A stretch of 64,000 bases of DNA, taken from Hippasteria phrygiana. Taxonomy: Eukaryota; Echinodermata; Asteroidea; Valvatida; Goniasteridae. The notes beneath the pieces are model-generated. The model was not told the DNA's origin, made no database searches, and was given only the letters and a program-made list of their open reading frames with translations. The position numbers were made by a program, and so were the translations under genes. The number at the start of each line of letters is the position of its first letter. Within the stretch, counting starts at the first letter, position 1. This document shows positions 44,031 through 55,038 of the stretch, piece by piece. The stretch lies in the NCBI GenBank assembly GCA_037893225.1, contig JAZGUH010000452.1, positions 806,001 to 870,000 of the forward strand, given 5' to 3'.

Positions 44031-44596
44031 TGAATTGAATAGTGATGGGTTTGCTCCATTAGGCGGTGTTTAGGGTGGGACCGTCACAGAAAGGTTTGGG
44101 TATAGCTGTTTTCCTTTACCTCGTTATGTGGATCAAATTTTAATTAAAGGTTAGTTATTCCAAACCGTCAGTGAAACCTCCTTACAAAACAAGTTGAGGT
44201 GAGGGAGAGGGGCTTGAGGGAGAGGGGCTTGTGGTGGGGAGGGGGCGCGCACGCCCCCATACCCCCCTACTGAAAATGTCGCAAACGCAGAAGTGAGCGC
44301 CCACCCACTGTAACATCCAGCCCCCTCCCCCTACTGGCCCCCCTGATGTCCATCACCCCCTTCGATTTTTCCACGGCCGGTGATTTCTCCCTTTGCTACT
44401 TTCTGGTGAGTGCTTTGCCCCCCTCTAGAATGATCCTGGCGACGCCCATGGCGATGGGATGGTACTTTGTGGACGATTACAACTTGTTTAATTGTGTAAA
44501 CCTTTGTGGACGATGACAACTTGTTTGTGTAAACCAACAAGTTGAATTGTGACATTGCTATTCAAATTATGTAAGTGTGCTTAAAAAGCGTGATTG

Positions 44597-44606
44597 AATA
44601 AATAAA
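44597..44606 (+). terminator. Possible polyadenylation signal of the channel gene
   Basis: Overlapping AATAAA hexamers lie about 570 bp after the channel stop codon. A weaker ATTAAA lies nearer, around 44142. Which one is used cannot be read from the sequence. Confidence 0.35.
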
Positions 44607-44784
44607 AATGTCTATTTGTGCAGAACTCAAATGTCCTTTAGTTACTGTTTTAGAACAAGTTGTCATTCCTGATATTTAGTACTCGCGAAAAATAACTGAT
44701 AATATTTGGGTTTTCCCACTCTATTCCCGCCTGAAATCGGGGAAAGATGATGACATTTTCCTCTCTTCTGGAAAGAACGCCCAG

Positions 44785-45122
44785 TCCATCCAGGCAAGGA
44801 TTAAGAAGGGGGGGGGGGAATCAACACCCCCCCCCCCGCTCGTTGAAATTATTTTTTTTTGGGAGGGGGGGGGGGGGGGGGGGGGGGAGGGGGCATGTAG
44901 GGGCCTACGCCTAAAGTTGCAAACCAGAAAAGCAGAAACCCTACTTGTCTGCTAATGGGTAAGAACAAAACAAAGAGGTTAAATGGCGCCACCAACGGTG
45001 AGAAAGTGTGTACGCCCCCTTCGTCCCCCCCCCCCCCCCCACAACCTCCCCCTCCCCCCCCCCCCCCCCACAACCTCCCCCTCCCCCCCGCTTGTACCTG
45101 AAAAAATCCTGGATCCGCCCCT
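44785..45122. repeat. G/C homopolymer-rich interspersed repeat
   Basis: Poly-G at 44863-44887 and poly-C at 45028-45069 lie inside a unit ending CCTGGATCCGCCCCTG. The same end occurs at 56876 and 57585 (GGCGGATCCAGGATTTTTG and inverse), so this is one family. The Gly- and Pro-rich frames here are artefacts of the tracts. Confidence 0.6.
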
Positions 45123-45632
45123 GCCATCCGTACCTGACCTAGGCTGACGGTATCATCAAAATATTACAAAAGTAATAATAATTCAACCGATAAGAGAGAG
45201 ACTAAAATGTTAATGAAGGTCGTAATGGGAAGCACTGTTTTAATGACGCTTTGAAAGAAATTCAGACCTCACGACCTTTCAAAGTTTCCGAAATCTTTCG
45301 GATCTTTTATGGACGGGATTGATTCTAATGAAAACTGTAATAGCGCCCTCTTTTGCAACTTCTACAAATTGACTCTTGGGGGCGCTGTGAATATTGAACG
45401 GTGGGACTCGACTTGTGACTGACACTAGTGACAGGGAAGCTACAAAAACTGATCAAGTAAGGTCACAAATTTGACGGTTTATCATCAATTTGATATCCTG
45501 CCGTCAGTCGTTGGTTGTGTACTAATTCTTTATTGAGTCTTGAACATTTTTATTTATTTTATAACAAAATGTATAAATGTTTATCACCTAAAAAGTAGGC
45601 CCTAGTAATTGTGTTAATCGTTACCTTCCATT

Positions 45633-46191
45633 TAGCTTGAAAATTCCAGCTCTAGGCTCAAGATTCGCCATTAGAGCTGGAAGGAATTCTATAGGGTAAG
45701 TTAGGGTCGTTTAAGATCTTGCCGATATTTTCCGTTTCCCTGAATATATCAACTAAACACTCACCTTGAACTTTAGAGCAGTCATTCGATATCCAACGGC
45801 TGTTTGCTGAAATACTGACAGCTATCACTCAGCAAACAGCCGTTGGATATCGAGCCCCGAGGCGCGCGTAGTGCCGCTGGCCGATAATCGATTGGAAAAC
45901 ATCGGTCATGTTCAAAAATCCGCTCCATTACTTTGTACACAGCTGGTTTGTGCATGCACCGAGTTGATTTTTTTTTTTTTCGGGTTTAACTTGATCATAT
46001 TCTCATTTTGAGGGGATCAAAAGCTGCATGAATGACTGCTCTAAAGTTCAAGGTGAGTGTTTAGTTGATATATTCAGGGAAACGGAAGATATTGGCAAGA
46101 TCTTAAACGACCCTAACTAGTAACTTACCCTATAGAATTCCTTCCAGCTCTAATGGCGAATCTTGAGCCTAGAGCTGGAATTTTCAAGCTA
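45633..46191. mobile_element. 559-bp fold-back MITE with 9-bp target duplication
   Basis: Arms of about 155 bp (45633-45787 and 46030-46191) are inverted copies with few differences. They begin TAGCTTGAAAATTCCAGCTC, as in the 57-bp element at 22147. CCTTCCATT flanks both ends exactly (45624-45632 and 46192-46200). The spacer contains a second perfect hairpin (45787-45852) and GC-rich sequence. No transposase frame. A 9-bp duplication is typical of Mutator-like elements. Confidence 0.85.
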
Positions 46192-46983
46192 CCTTCCATT
46201 ATATAAGACTCTTTAAGAGAACGAAGGAGACAGTTTATGTTTCGGAACTTACCTCAATATTTTGCGATGATACAGGTAGGAAAAGTCACTCTGTGTGCTT
46301 GAAATCATCTAAATAGTTCGCTAAGATATGTTGAATATGAGCAAGCTTAATTTTGTGGAAAGAAGGCAGGGTTTTGATTTACGAGGGAAATTATGGGGTC
46401 AAACGGCAACGTCTCTGACTGCAAACAAAGGTAAGAAAGTCACATTTTCTTTGAAAGTGCATTTCAAAATTACAACAAACATAAGTTAATCTGAAGAAAA
46501 AAAGACTGCTTTAGCCTGCAAAAGTCTCTTTGGTACTGTGTAGTCATCTGCAAAAGTCAGTTTTGAACGGAACTCGTAAAAAAAATTGAGGTGTCCTGAA
46601 GGTAACGATTACCCTAATTTTTTGGGAACGAGTTCCATATCTGGACATCACTTATTTTCCCTTAATATGACTTAAAAACTACCAAAAAGTGTAAATCTGA
46701 TGAAGAAACACGAATTTAGGAGGGAAAAATTTTCATCTTATTCTTTGAAAATACTCTTGACTTTTTGTGTCATGGCCCATAGACTTTGTGCACGAGGTAT
46801 AAGTATATGTACATGTACATAATCATGAATGGCCGTGTCCGAATCTTGTGTCTAGAGCTACATGTATGATGTAGGTGTACCAAAAAAAAACACGCTACCA
46901 TACAATCTGTGGATTTCCTACCAAATGCTGATTTCCTTATAAGAATATTACTTTGTACTTTTATTAGAGAAACCATCGTCATC

Positions 46984-48572
46984 ATGGCAGGGGAAGAGTT
47001 TATTGCTGTTGATACCAGACTCGTTGACACGTTGACACCAAACCAAGATCCAGATGGTGAACTCTCCACCATTGAAGAATTTCTGGAGTTCTCGACTGCA
47101 GAGTTGAAATACTTTCTCTTAAACATGGGGGAATCAATTGCTGGTAAGTCTAAAATGTAGATAAATTCAGAGCTACGTAATGATTGGGAAAGACATGTGA
47201 AAAGAAATAGTCAAAAGTGAAGTGGTTTCATTGCTCAAGAACATTTGGAATAGTTCTGTGTTAAGTCCTTGGACTTGAGTCAAGCCTGAGTCAAATTCCC
47301 TGTGTAAAGTCTGAGTACAACTTCTAATATAATAAAAACCTTACATAGTGCCTTGTATTCCTAAACGACTAAGATTTTGTCTGTGTATTTGTTCAGATTT
47401 ATGCATACAGTTACAGCCATATTACTTCAAAGTAAAGTCTAATTTCGAACCATTTCTCACCTTGACTCAACTTCAAACCCAAGTCACAAGTCCAATAAAT
47501 GTTTCTATATATTTTTCAACTGTTATTTAATGCAGGTTGCAGAGCTGAATTGGCGGAACGTGCCATCCTTGCACAACAACGCAAGAAAGATGCCGGACCC
47601 AGCGAGCCCAAGAAATTCAAGATTGAACGGGAAGAGTCCAAAGGAGACTATGCAAGTGTTCTTGAGGAGTACGGTCTAACAGACCCCGATGTTGCTAATG
47701 AGTGGAGTGTTGACATCTCTGACCTACCAATTCTTGATGTCGGGAAGATCTTTCACTACATCCTAACAAAAGAAGCCTTTGATACGTACTACCTGAGTGA
47801 GTACAAAACCAAGAAGGCATATCAGTACCTGGAGTCTGTCTGTGTTAGAAGCATCCAAGTGCACGTCGCTGTCGATTTCATCTTTGTGAAAGGGGCCATA
47901 GCACCACTAAACCAATCGGGAGACGGCTTTGATGCCCTGAAGCCTCCCAACATTGTTAAGGTATTAGCAACTTCAGACAATGATATCATTGTGTCATGCT
48001 GCTCATGTACAGGAGATCTGTACCAGTGTTGCAATCATGTGATTGCAGTCCTCTTCCGTATCGAGCGTTTGGTTAGAGAGATGGACTCGCAAGACACGAC
48101 AGTGAAAGCGCCTGATGTCAATCTAGATCACCAGGACAGCTTCAAGCCGGTGAAGATCAGTGATCTCTTCAAGAAGAAGGACCCTTATTCCCAAACGCTT
48201 CTGGACAAGATACACAGGCCAACTGCTGAAGAGAAGCGACGATTTATGGAAAAGATTTGCCAGACCATACCTAATTGCTTGTTTGCACAGATGTTCAAGG
48301 GGTCCATCGGAGCAAATCAGGCACCAGGTCAGGTTATTAAAGTGACAAGAGCAGTTGTGGAACCGAGCAGAGCCCAACCTGCCACTACCTTTGCAGTACA
48401 GACAACTCCTGCACTCCAAACGACCCCTGCTGCTCAACCAATTACCCAAACTATCCAGACTGCGCAAGTTACTCGGGCTGCTCCGGCCAGCATACCTGTA
48501 CCAGTCAGTGAGCCAACAGGAGTTAGTCAGACTCCCAAGGCAGTTGAACATCCAGGACCTGCACCTGTTTAA
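46984..48572 (+). CDS. SAP-like and SWIM zinc-finger protein (2 exons, 398 aa)
   Basis: Exons 46984-47143 and 47536-48572, GT-AG, phase 1, 1197 nt. Residues about 27-65 (EEFLEFSTAELKYFLLNMG and the following AELAERA) form a SAP-like helix-turn-helix pair that crosses the intron. SAP modules usually bind DNA. The middle of exon 2 has a SWIM zinc finger, CxC-x6-CxxH type (CSCTGDLYQCCNH), near residues 200-215. The C-terminal 100 residues are low-complexity, rich in Gln, Thr, Pro and Ala (repeated QTTPA). Many marine invertebrate proteins combine SAP, SWIM and a YqaJ-like nuclease domain; here the frame ends without any nuclease motif. An upstream exon 46393-46430 joined to 46968 would add 18 in-frame residues beginning MGSNGNVSDCKQ. 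It has a good donor (GGTAAGAA), so the true start is uncertain. Function is unknown; DNA binding or a transposon-derived origin is inference. Confidence 0.8.
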
Positions 48573-48831
48573 TGATGTTGTGTGAACCTCTTCTTGAGGC
48601 GGTTGGGAAATGTGAGGGAGGAGGGGAGGTAAGGGAGTGGATTTGTTTTAGGGGTCACTGGGAAATTGGCTTTAAAATGCCTGTACAGCTTCTTTAGGGA
48701 GGTGTTTTGTTTACTATCTTGAGTTTAGTATTTACATTGTACACAGTTGTTAGTCATTCAGAATTCTAGAATTTCTAGAATTTTTAGCATCGAGAAGTGT
48801 GAAGCGATGGAATGTACAGTTCTAAATTTAA

Positions 48832-48837
48832 AATAAA
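48832..48837 (+). terminator. Polyadenylation signal of the SAP-SWIM gene
   Basis: AATAAA lies 260 bp after the stop codon and is followed by T/G-rich DNA (TTTTCGTTTGTATGTTTT), the expected layout for 3' end formation. Confidence 0.6.
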
Positions 48838-49421
48838 GAGGCATTTGCATTTTCGTTTGTATGTTTTAATTTTATTGGTTAAGATCTGGATATATGACAT
48901 ATGCATTATATTCATAATTATAAACTAGTTTTAGTGACGAGTGTACATTTTTGTAGTTTAAAATCAGCTTTGGTTAGTTTCCTTGCGATTGACTTTTTAG
49001 GTGACTGCTTCAAGTAGAAAAATTCTTAAATAGATTTGTACAAAATAGTGGTTTATTATGTTATAGTATGTATTACGTTAACTTTGTTTTAATGCTGGGT
49101 TCAAGTGTTTTTGTATTGTTTTTCTTTTTAGTGTTTATAACCTCTTAAGTGCACGTAACTTGCAGCCGAGTCTGTTCGAATCATTTGATGTAAACACAGT
49201 GTCTGAAAAAAATCAGTGTTCTATCTCATAGAGTAATTGTAAATATGGCTGTAGTGAAAGTATTGTAAGGGGTTTGTTTAATTTTATCAGTTACATAAAT
49301 GAAAACAGATTAATTACTTCATTTTTGCCTTGAAGATGGAGAGAAAATGGAATTAAATAATTGTTGGCACAGTTTCAGATAATCATGTATTATTTTTGTT
49401 CTATTTTTTATTTCTCTTTCT

Positions 49422-49650
49422 CTGGCCCACCCCTGGCCCACCCCTGGCCCACCCCTGGCCCACCCCTGGCCCACCCCTGCCCCACCCCTGCCCCACCCCT
49501 GCCCCACCCCTGCCCCACCCCGGGCCCACCCCGGGCCCACCCCGGGCCCACCCCTGCCCCACCCCGGGCCCACCCCTGCCCCACCCCTGCCCCACCCCTG
49601 CCCCACCCCTGCCCCACCCCTGCTCCACCCCTGCTCCACCCCTGCTCCTT
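49422..49650. repeat. 11-bp minisatellite (CTGGCCCACCC)
   Basis: About 20 units of an 11-bp word, in three variants ordered in blocks: CTGGCCCACCC, CTGCCCCACCC and CGGGCCCACCC, ending with CTGCTCCACCC. Because 11 is not a multiple of 3, every frame on both strands stays open, which produces false Pro- and Gly-rich frames. Confidence 0.9.
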
Positions 49651-49850
49651 CCCCTTCCTCTACTCCTGCCTCACCCTAAATGATGCTATGGGCCATCCCG
49701 CCCTACCCCCTACGGAATTTACGCAAATGCAAATATGAGCAACATATCGCCTACACCAGTTAAACAAAAAGAAAATGGAGAAAAAAAGGTTCTTGGAAAG
49801 AAATTTATGTTCCAGATAAAATCTGAGCAAATTTCTAAACAAATTTCTAA

Positions 49851-49980
49851 GGCAAGATAGCTCAGTTGCTAGAGCGCCGGTACGGTATTCCGGAGGTAGC
49901 AGGTTCGAATCCTGCTCCTGCCAGTTTTCTTTGTTCACTTTGAAAAATGTATTTAAATTTACCTAGTTTCCCTTGTAGGT
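49851..49980 (+). repeat. tRNA-derived SINE, family A, copy 5
   Basis: The tRNA-like head 49851-49922 (GGCAAGATAGCTCAGTTGC, then GGTTCGAATCCTGC) is followed by the family tail TTTTCTTTGTTCACTTTG and TTTACCTAGTTTCCCTTG. It is the only family A copy here on the plus strand. Confidence 0.8.
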
Positions 49981-50460
49981 TGATTAACACATTTCTAAAC
50001 CGCAGCCTAACAATCAATGATAAATGCATAGTAACCCATTTTTTTAGTAAGCGTTTTCTATGCGCATGCCTGTGGAACTTTCTTTTTAAAATTGTTTTAG
50101 CAACTAAATTTGTCTAATTATTATGAGAAAATTAAAGCAGACGAACAATAATCATTTGCTTGCGCGGGAAAGAAGGTGGCCAGCTTAAGATAGCGCCACC
50201 TATTGACGGTAATAAGCTGGCGTTAAAATGGTACTCTTTTTTCTGGTGATTCGAAGACGCTGAATTTGTAATTTTCTGTTTTTGTACTTCTTACCTACTT
50301 TCTTTAATCGTATGAGCTGCTGATCGATAGAAGACTACCACAGGTTAACGCAGAGCTTAAACTTGATTTCTCTACGATTGTAAAGGTGAGTTTTGAATGG
50401 TTTTCTCGGTCACTACCAGGGTCTTAAATTGGTCATATCCGTCACTTGTGTTGCATGCAG

Positions 50461-50622
50461 ACACAAGCCAGCGCTCACCGAGCCACGCCGATGATGCCTA
50501 CCGTCAATCAGAGCGCGGCTCCCCGGGGCTTGTGGTCAGTGTGGCTGGTGGGAGGTGGTGGCGTACCGGTAGATCCGTCCGAAATCATGGCACCAATCAT
50601 GCGAATTCTTGAACCTTACATG
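50461..50622 (+). CDS. Candidate first coding exon of an unidentified gene
   Basis: An acceptor (TTGCATGCAG) precedes 50461, an ATG at 50491 opens 44 codons in phase 0, and a donor (ATG then GTGACT) follows 50622. The peptide starts MMPTVNQSAAPRGLWSVWL, continues through a Gly run (VGGGG) and ends IMAPIMRILEPYM. The segment is richer in G+C than its surroundings. A possible 5' UTR exon ends at 50385 with GTGAGT, leaving an intron of only about 75 bp. I do not recognise the peptide. No following exon with a matching phase was found nearby, so it may be the start of a gene with long introns running right, or a chance frame. Confidence 0.35.
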
Positions 50623-50652
50623 GTGACTTCTTCTAATCTTAGCCACTTCTGG

Positions 50653-51239
50653 ACGATTGTGTAGTGTAGGGCCCGGCCTAGGCTAAGTAAGGGAACAAAA
50701 ATCCACTTTTAGTTTTACTTTAAATTAGGTTATTGGAATTGCCAAACTAACGTTAGTTAGTGACATTAAACCAATGCTGTAGATATTAAAGGGCACGGTT
50801 TTTAGTTTTGAGAGAAATTTTGTGGTAAAGCAAATAAAGATGGCGATTACCGCGACGCACAGTAAACACGCAAAACCGCGTTCATTCGCATAGCAACTGC
50901 CGTAAAGCCCGGTTCATACTTCATGCGAATGCGTGTGCGAAGCGAATTCGTCAAGGTAACAGGGTGCGTCACAATGAAACTTCAATTGTTGACGTCATGA
51001 AATTCGCTTTGCATTCGCATTCGCATTCGCAATCGCATGAAGTATGAACCAGGCTTTAGTTAAGCGCGTAAGAAAATTGCATTTTCTACCGAAATAAACT
51101 GTTCAAAATTACAAAAAACGATGTCAATAGAATTAAGAGAAGTCTGCTTTAGATTGAAAAAGTCATTTAGAACTGAGAAAAAATACCCTTGAAACTAATT
51201 TTATCAAAACTAAAGAGGGGCCCTACACTACACAATCGC
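50653..51239. mobile_element. Possible element bounded by 21-bp inverted repeats
   Basis: CGATTGTGTAGTGTAGGGCC at 50653 recurs inverted at 51219-51239 (GGCCCTACACTACACAATCG). The inner sequences are largely different, and another MITE (50903-51058) lies between. Perfect 21-bp ends are unlikely by chance, but the element type is unclear. Confidence 0.5.
50903..51058. mobile_element. MITE with TAAAGCCCGGTTCATACTTC ends
   Basis: Left TAAAGCCCGGTTCATACTTC with ATGCGAATGCG. The right end, inverted, is TAAAGCCTGGTTCATACTTC with ATGCGATTGCG. The outer TA may be the target duplication. An inner tandem GCATTC sits at 51011-51028. About 156 bp, non-coding. Confidence 0.75.
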
Positions 51240-51507
51240 CTGTTTCTGATATTGAGATGCTATTTGTTTCATTTGTTTTGTTTTTGCTTTTGCAGAAAAT
51301 TGTTTCTGCACCCCCCATTTGGAATTTCTGACATGATTTTTTGTTTGAGTAGCCTAATTACTTGTTTTTTTGTATTTGCCTTTAACATCTGACGCTTGTG
51401 TCTATGAGATAGTTGACTTTTTATAGACATTAATGGTAGGGCCTACATAGAGCAAAACAATTTTTCACCCTAGGCTAGGCCTAGTATAGGGCCTATGCAT
51501 TAACCCT

Positions 51508-51616
51508 AACCCTGCCAGACGCAGCACAGTGCATCTGTGCTGACAGCTCCACATTGCTGCACTCTGCACACAAGTCAATGTGACAAAGTATGCAATCTTA
51601 TGCGTCTGGCAGGGTT
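51508..51616. mobile_element. MITE with AACCCTGCCAGACGCA ends
   Basis: Left AACCCTGCCAGACGCAGCAC and right GCGTCTGGCAGGGTT are inverted. The interior pairs as well (GCATCTGTGCTG, then GCACTCTGC). 109 bp. A fragment of the same family is at 131-166. Confidence 0.75.
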
Positions 51617-51665
51617 CTAGCAAAAATACCCTGGAGGGTAAGGGTTTTAAGGTGTGTAACGTGGG

Positions 51666-51760
51666 TGACTATCGCCAGGTCCTTTTGATCACCACTCGTA
51701 TATAATCCTTTAATACCTCCATGGTACGAGTGGCGTCAAAAGGACCCGGCGACTATAGTC
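51666..51760. mobile_element. Hairpin MITE with GACTATCGCC ends
   Basis: Arms GACTATCGCCAGGTCCTTTT with CACTCGTA (51666-51699) and the inverted TACGAGTGGCGTCAAAAGG with CCCGGCGACTATAGTC (51725-51760) surround a 25-bp AT-rich loop. Non-coding. Confidence 0.7.
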
Positions 51761-53761
51761 ATGCACATTGTTTGTCATAAAATTATAATGTGTACAGGGT
51801 AGGCCTACATACATATTTTGAAGCTTTGTCTAGAAATTCCGAATATCCAAACGCTGTCGAGGACACCCACAGGTTTTGGCCCATAAAATAATTTCTACTA
51901 AAACCTGAAATGGCTTGGCTTTCTTCATGAGGACAATGAATGAATGATGTCTGACCTTGAGATATTGGCAATTATATGATTATGAAGACGTGCTTAAAAA
52001 ATGTAATGTTTTTTTTGGAGAACAGAAATTGGTTCATTGGGCGGATCTTTCCTATTAAATCACAGAGATTTAAACCAGGAGGTTGTTTTTTTTGGCCTGA
52101 ATTCCAGACCAGATGGTTGCATCATGGTAATGGTTTGAGCATTAAATACATTATAAATTATACCGTTCACTAGCTGCACACACTGAAAGCAGGCAAGCAT
52201 CACAATGACGTGTTGCATTTCTCTCCCTGAGATCATAGCAGCATTACAATATTTGTGAGAAAAAATACGTACTGTTGCAAGGAGCTACAAAAATGGTATT
52301 CAAAATCACATAGGGTTTTAATAAAGATTCATTCAGTGGTTCCTAACAGCCCAAGCCTTTTTACTAGAATCCTTCCCTAACCACACAAACTCCAACACTG
52401 TAGTATAAAACCAATGGCACATTCTTTGTACTTCTAAGACAAAATCAGGGCATCAAGTCCCATGCAAAGTGATGGTGCCAAGGCTCTACAGTACCCAATC
52501 ACACAAAATTCAACACAATGGGGTGTTTGATTTTGGCAGGTTAGGGATGGTTAGGGTTAATTAAGTCTAAAACACCAATTTCACCACTAAAAAACTATTG
52601 CATTTATCACACTTTTTCTAATTATTTTATTCATGGAAAAATGTCAAATTTGCAAAAACCAGACATGTAATGTAGTTAATCCTGAATTGAAAGTGTTCAG
52701 GTGTAATCTGTTTGGGGAGGAAGGAAGTATCTTTCCTGTGCTGAAAAGTCTAGAAAATAAACAAATACACAAAGAGATGATACCGGTACAACAATTATAG
52801 AGAAAGGCAACAATGTACGTTGTAACATAGTATAGGTAATAACCTCTGATCTCAGTGCAAGGTCATGGCACAGCTTCATTTCTGTGTATCTGTACATTGT
52901 AGAATTTGTTTAAATCATTGTTATAAATTTGAATTATATAAAAAAAAACGTACCTGTATGGGGATGCATTATCAGTTATTGTTTGTCACTTCAAGCATGG
53001 AATTCAATGTATTTTCTTCTGATGAGAATTTTTTTCAGAGGTGAATAAGCAGAATAATATAGCTTATAATAAGCTTATTTTATTTCTGTCTTGGACAGCA
53101 CCAATCAAGTCCACAGTGTGGTGAGAAAATCCGTGAATAATTGTTGCTTTTTAAAAACAGCAAGTTTACCAGTTGTAAGTTGAATGAGGAAGTTGAATTC
53201 ACACAGTTGGTGCATTATTGTAGCAACAACAAAGTTCCACAACAGTGAATTTGAGGTCCTTTGTCTTGGGTCCGTTTGTGGGGAGTAGCGAGACCCATGT
53301 TGAAGTCCTGCGTAATCAGCCAGATGGCAAGTGTATAGACCTTTGTTCACTGCACGCTGCACTACTGTCCTGCTGTGATACGCATCATTCTACATTCTGT
53401 ACTTTTACATGTATGTAATAATGAGCCAGTATAGGGTTCAAAGTTTTTGTGCGCTTTCAAATTGTATGTAATTTTTTTTATATTGAAGTCGTGCCTGGTA
53501 AAATTGATTCACTAACCAAACAGTATGATTTGAAAATACATACATCATGTACAGCAAAATCTGTATACACAGTAAGCAAGGTTTTACTTGCCTGTGATGG
53601 TTTCAATGCAATGCTTTTCTGAATTCTCTGAACAGATCAACTGACAAGGATGTACATTTTTGTAAGCGTACATTTGTAGCTCAAGTTTATGAAAATCTGC
53701 ACTACTGTAGAATCTCTCGAAACTAGAGGCGTGTACTTGTAGGTTAAATTTCCATTCCACA
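51761..53761. other. Gene-free interval
   Basis: Apart from the repeat at 52335-52562, AT-rich DNA without supported exons. The frames of 60 to 85 codons show no motif. Confidence 0.5.
52335..52562 (-). repeat. CCCTAACCTG interspersed repeat, copy 2
   Basis: Inverted, roughly 95% similar copy of 24172-24400. It occurs without the GGGGCCAATTT element that surrounds copy 1, which shows that it is an independent mobile unit. Confidence 0.8.
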
Positions 53762-53955
53762 CAGTCGTACTTCCCCAATACGTCCGAGGACAATGCTTTG
53801 TGTTTCCTATTGTTCCTTTAATATAACCAACCAACCCCCATAGACTAAGCACGTATCCTTACGTTCGAGGACCGATTTCAACAAAAGACTCTACGTTCGA
53901 GGACTGAAAGGTTTCTTTGTGTTTCCTTTCTTCTCTTGTCCTCAGAGATATTTAC
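53762..53955 (+). repeat. CCGAGGAC interspersed repeat, single unit
   Basis: Very close to the first unit at 23368: ACTTCCCCAATACGTCCGAGG, then CTTTGTGTTTCCTATTGTTC, AAGCACGTATCCTTACGTTC and GATTTCAACAAAAGACTC. Here it is monomeric. Confidence 0.8.
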
Positions 53956-54590
53956 AGTGCACGTACACACATACATGTACATGTACACATGTATGAGTAT
54001 TTCTCATTGGGACTTGACTAACTTGGTACAAATTTAAGAGCAATGAGTACAAAATTGGGTGATTGAATCTGATCAATTTTTAATCTAATTCCTGTTATCA
54101 AGTAGTGAAAATCTTTGTTGCTCATTTACATGTATTTATTATAACCCTTGCTGCAAATCATTTGCAGTATTGTGCAAAGTTCGTTTTATGCTGAGTGGCC
54201 AGTCCCATATATTGCTACCTCATACTTCTCACATTGGTACTTGTACATGGTTTCCAGATGGAAAATTTGATGCTTGTGTCTGCATCATGCCTCATTGATC
54301 TTTATCCTCCGGGTGAAGTCGGAGCGTTCTCTACTCTTTGTGCTCGTTATGTCTGGTTTCCAGATGTTAACTCCAGGGCAGAATTGATTTGAATCCCAGC
54401 CTACAGTGATATCAAGGAATTCACCAGCAGTTCTTTGTTTGTTTTGATGGTGTAGCATTGAATAATATCTAAAGTCTGCTGCCAACATGCCCTTTGTTTT
54501 CATTTCCTGATGACCGAGCTTTAATAATATCTCTGTCATATCCTTTACATGTTTTTGCTTTTCTTTTCCTGAAAAGGAACTACACTGTAG

Positions 54591-55038
54591 GGCTGTCCCG
54601 AATATACCGAATATTCGATATTCGATCGTCAAGCGAATATTCGAATACCATTTTGCCAGTTCGAATATTCGAAAAGATATACATGTATGTATATGCACGT
54701 ACAGATGCGACTCTGATGCTATTTTAATAGAAAAGTTACGGTGCTCAGCAGTGTCAAATGCCGCATTTTTGTCAATCGCAATTTTTGTGGATGGAGGTTT
54801 ATTGTTCCTGTCCGTAAAACCCTTGATACAACAGGGGCATGCAAAAAAATGCCGTTTCAACGGTCCATAATATTAATCGCCATACGTAAAACACCGGCGT
54901 GCTTTTACGTGCAATGTTTTTTTTACCGGTGTGGCATGCACTGAAAAACTTGATCCGCGAGTATCGAATATTCGAATATTCTGTCAAACCCAGTTTCGAA
55001 TATTTGAATAGTAAATTATTCGAAAATGAACAGCCCTA
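54591..55038. mobile_element. hAT-like MITE with TAGGGCTGT ends
   Basis: TAGGGCTGTCCCGAATATAC at 54598 and GAATGAACAGCCCTA-type sequence ending at 55038 are inverted. The sub-terminal regions are rich in CGAATATTCG. AAAGGAAC stands at 54583-54590 and again at 55039-55046, an exact 8-bp duplication as expected for hAT. On the left, 7 bp (TACACTG) separate it from TAGGGCTG. The interior has an open minus-strand frame without recognisable transposase motifs. Confidence 0.7.

Noticed and set aside
44849..45127. Gly-rich frame ending in poly-Pro
   Set aside because: Produced by poly-G and poly-C tracts of an interspersed repeat; no splice sites or domain.
49319..49738. Overlapping open frames rich in Pro/His or Gly/Trp on both strands
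   Set aside because: Artefact of an 11-bp tandem repeat, which keeps all six frames open.
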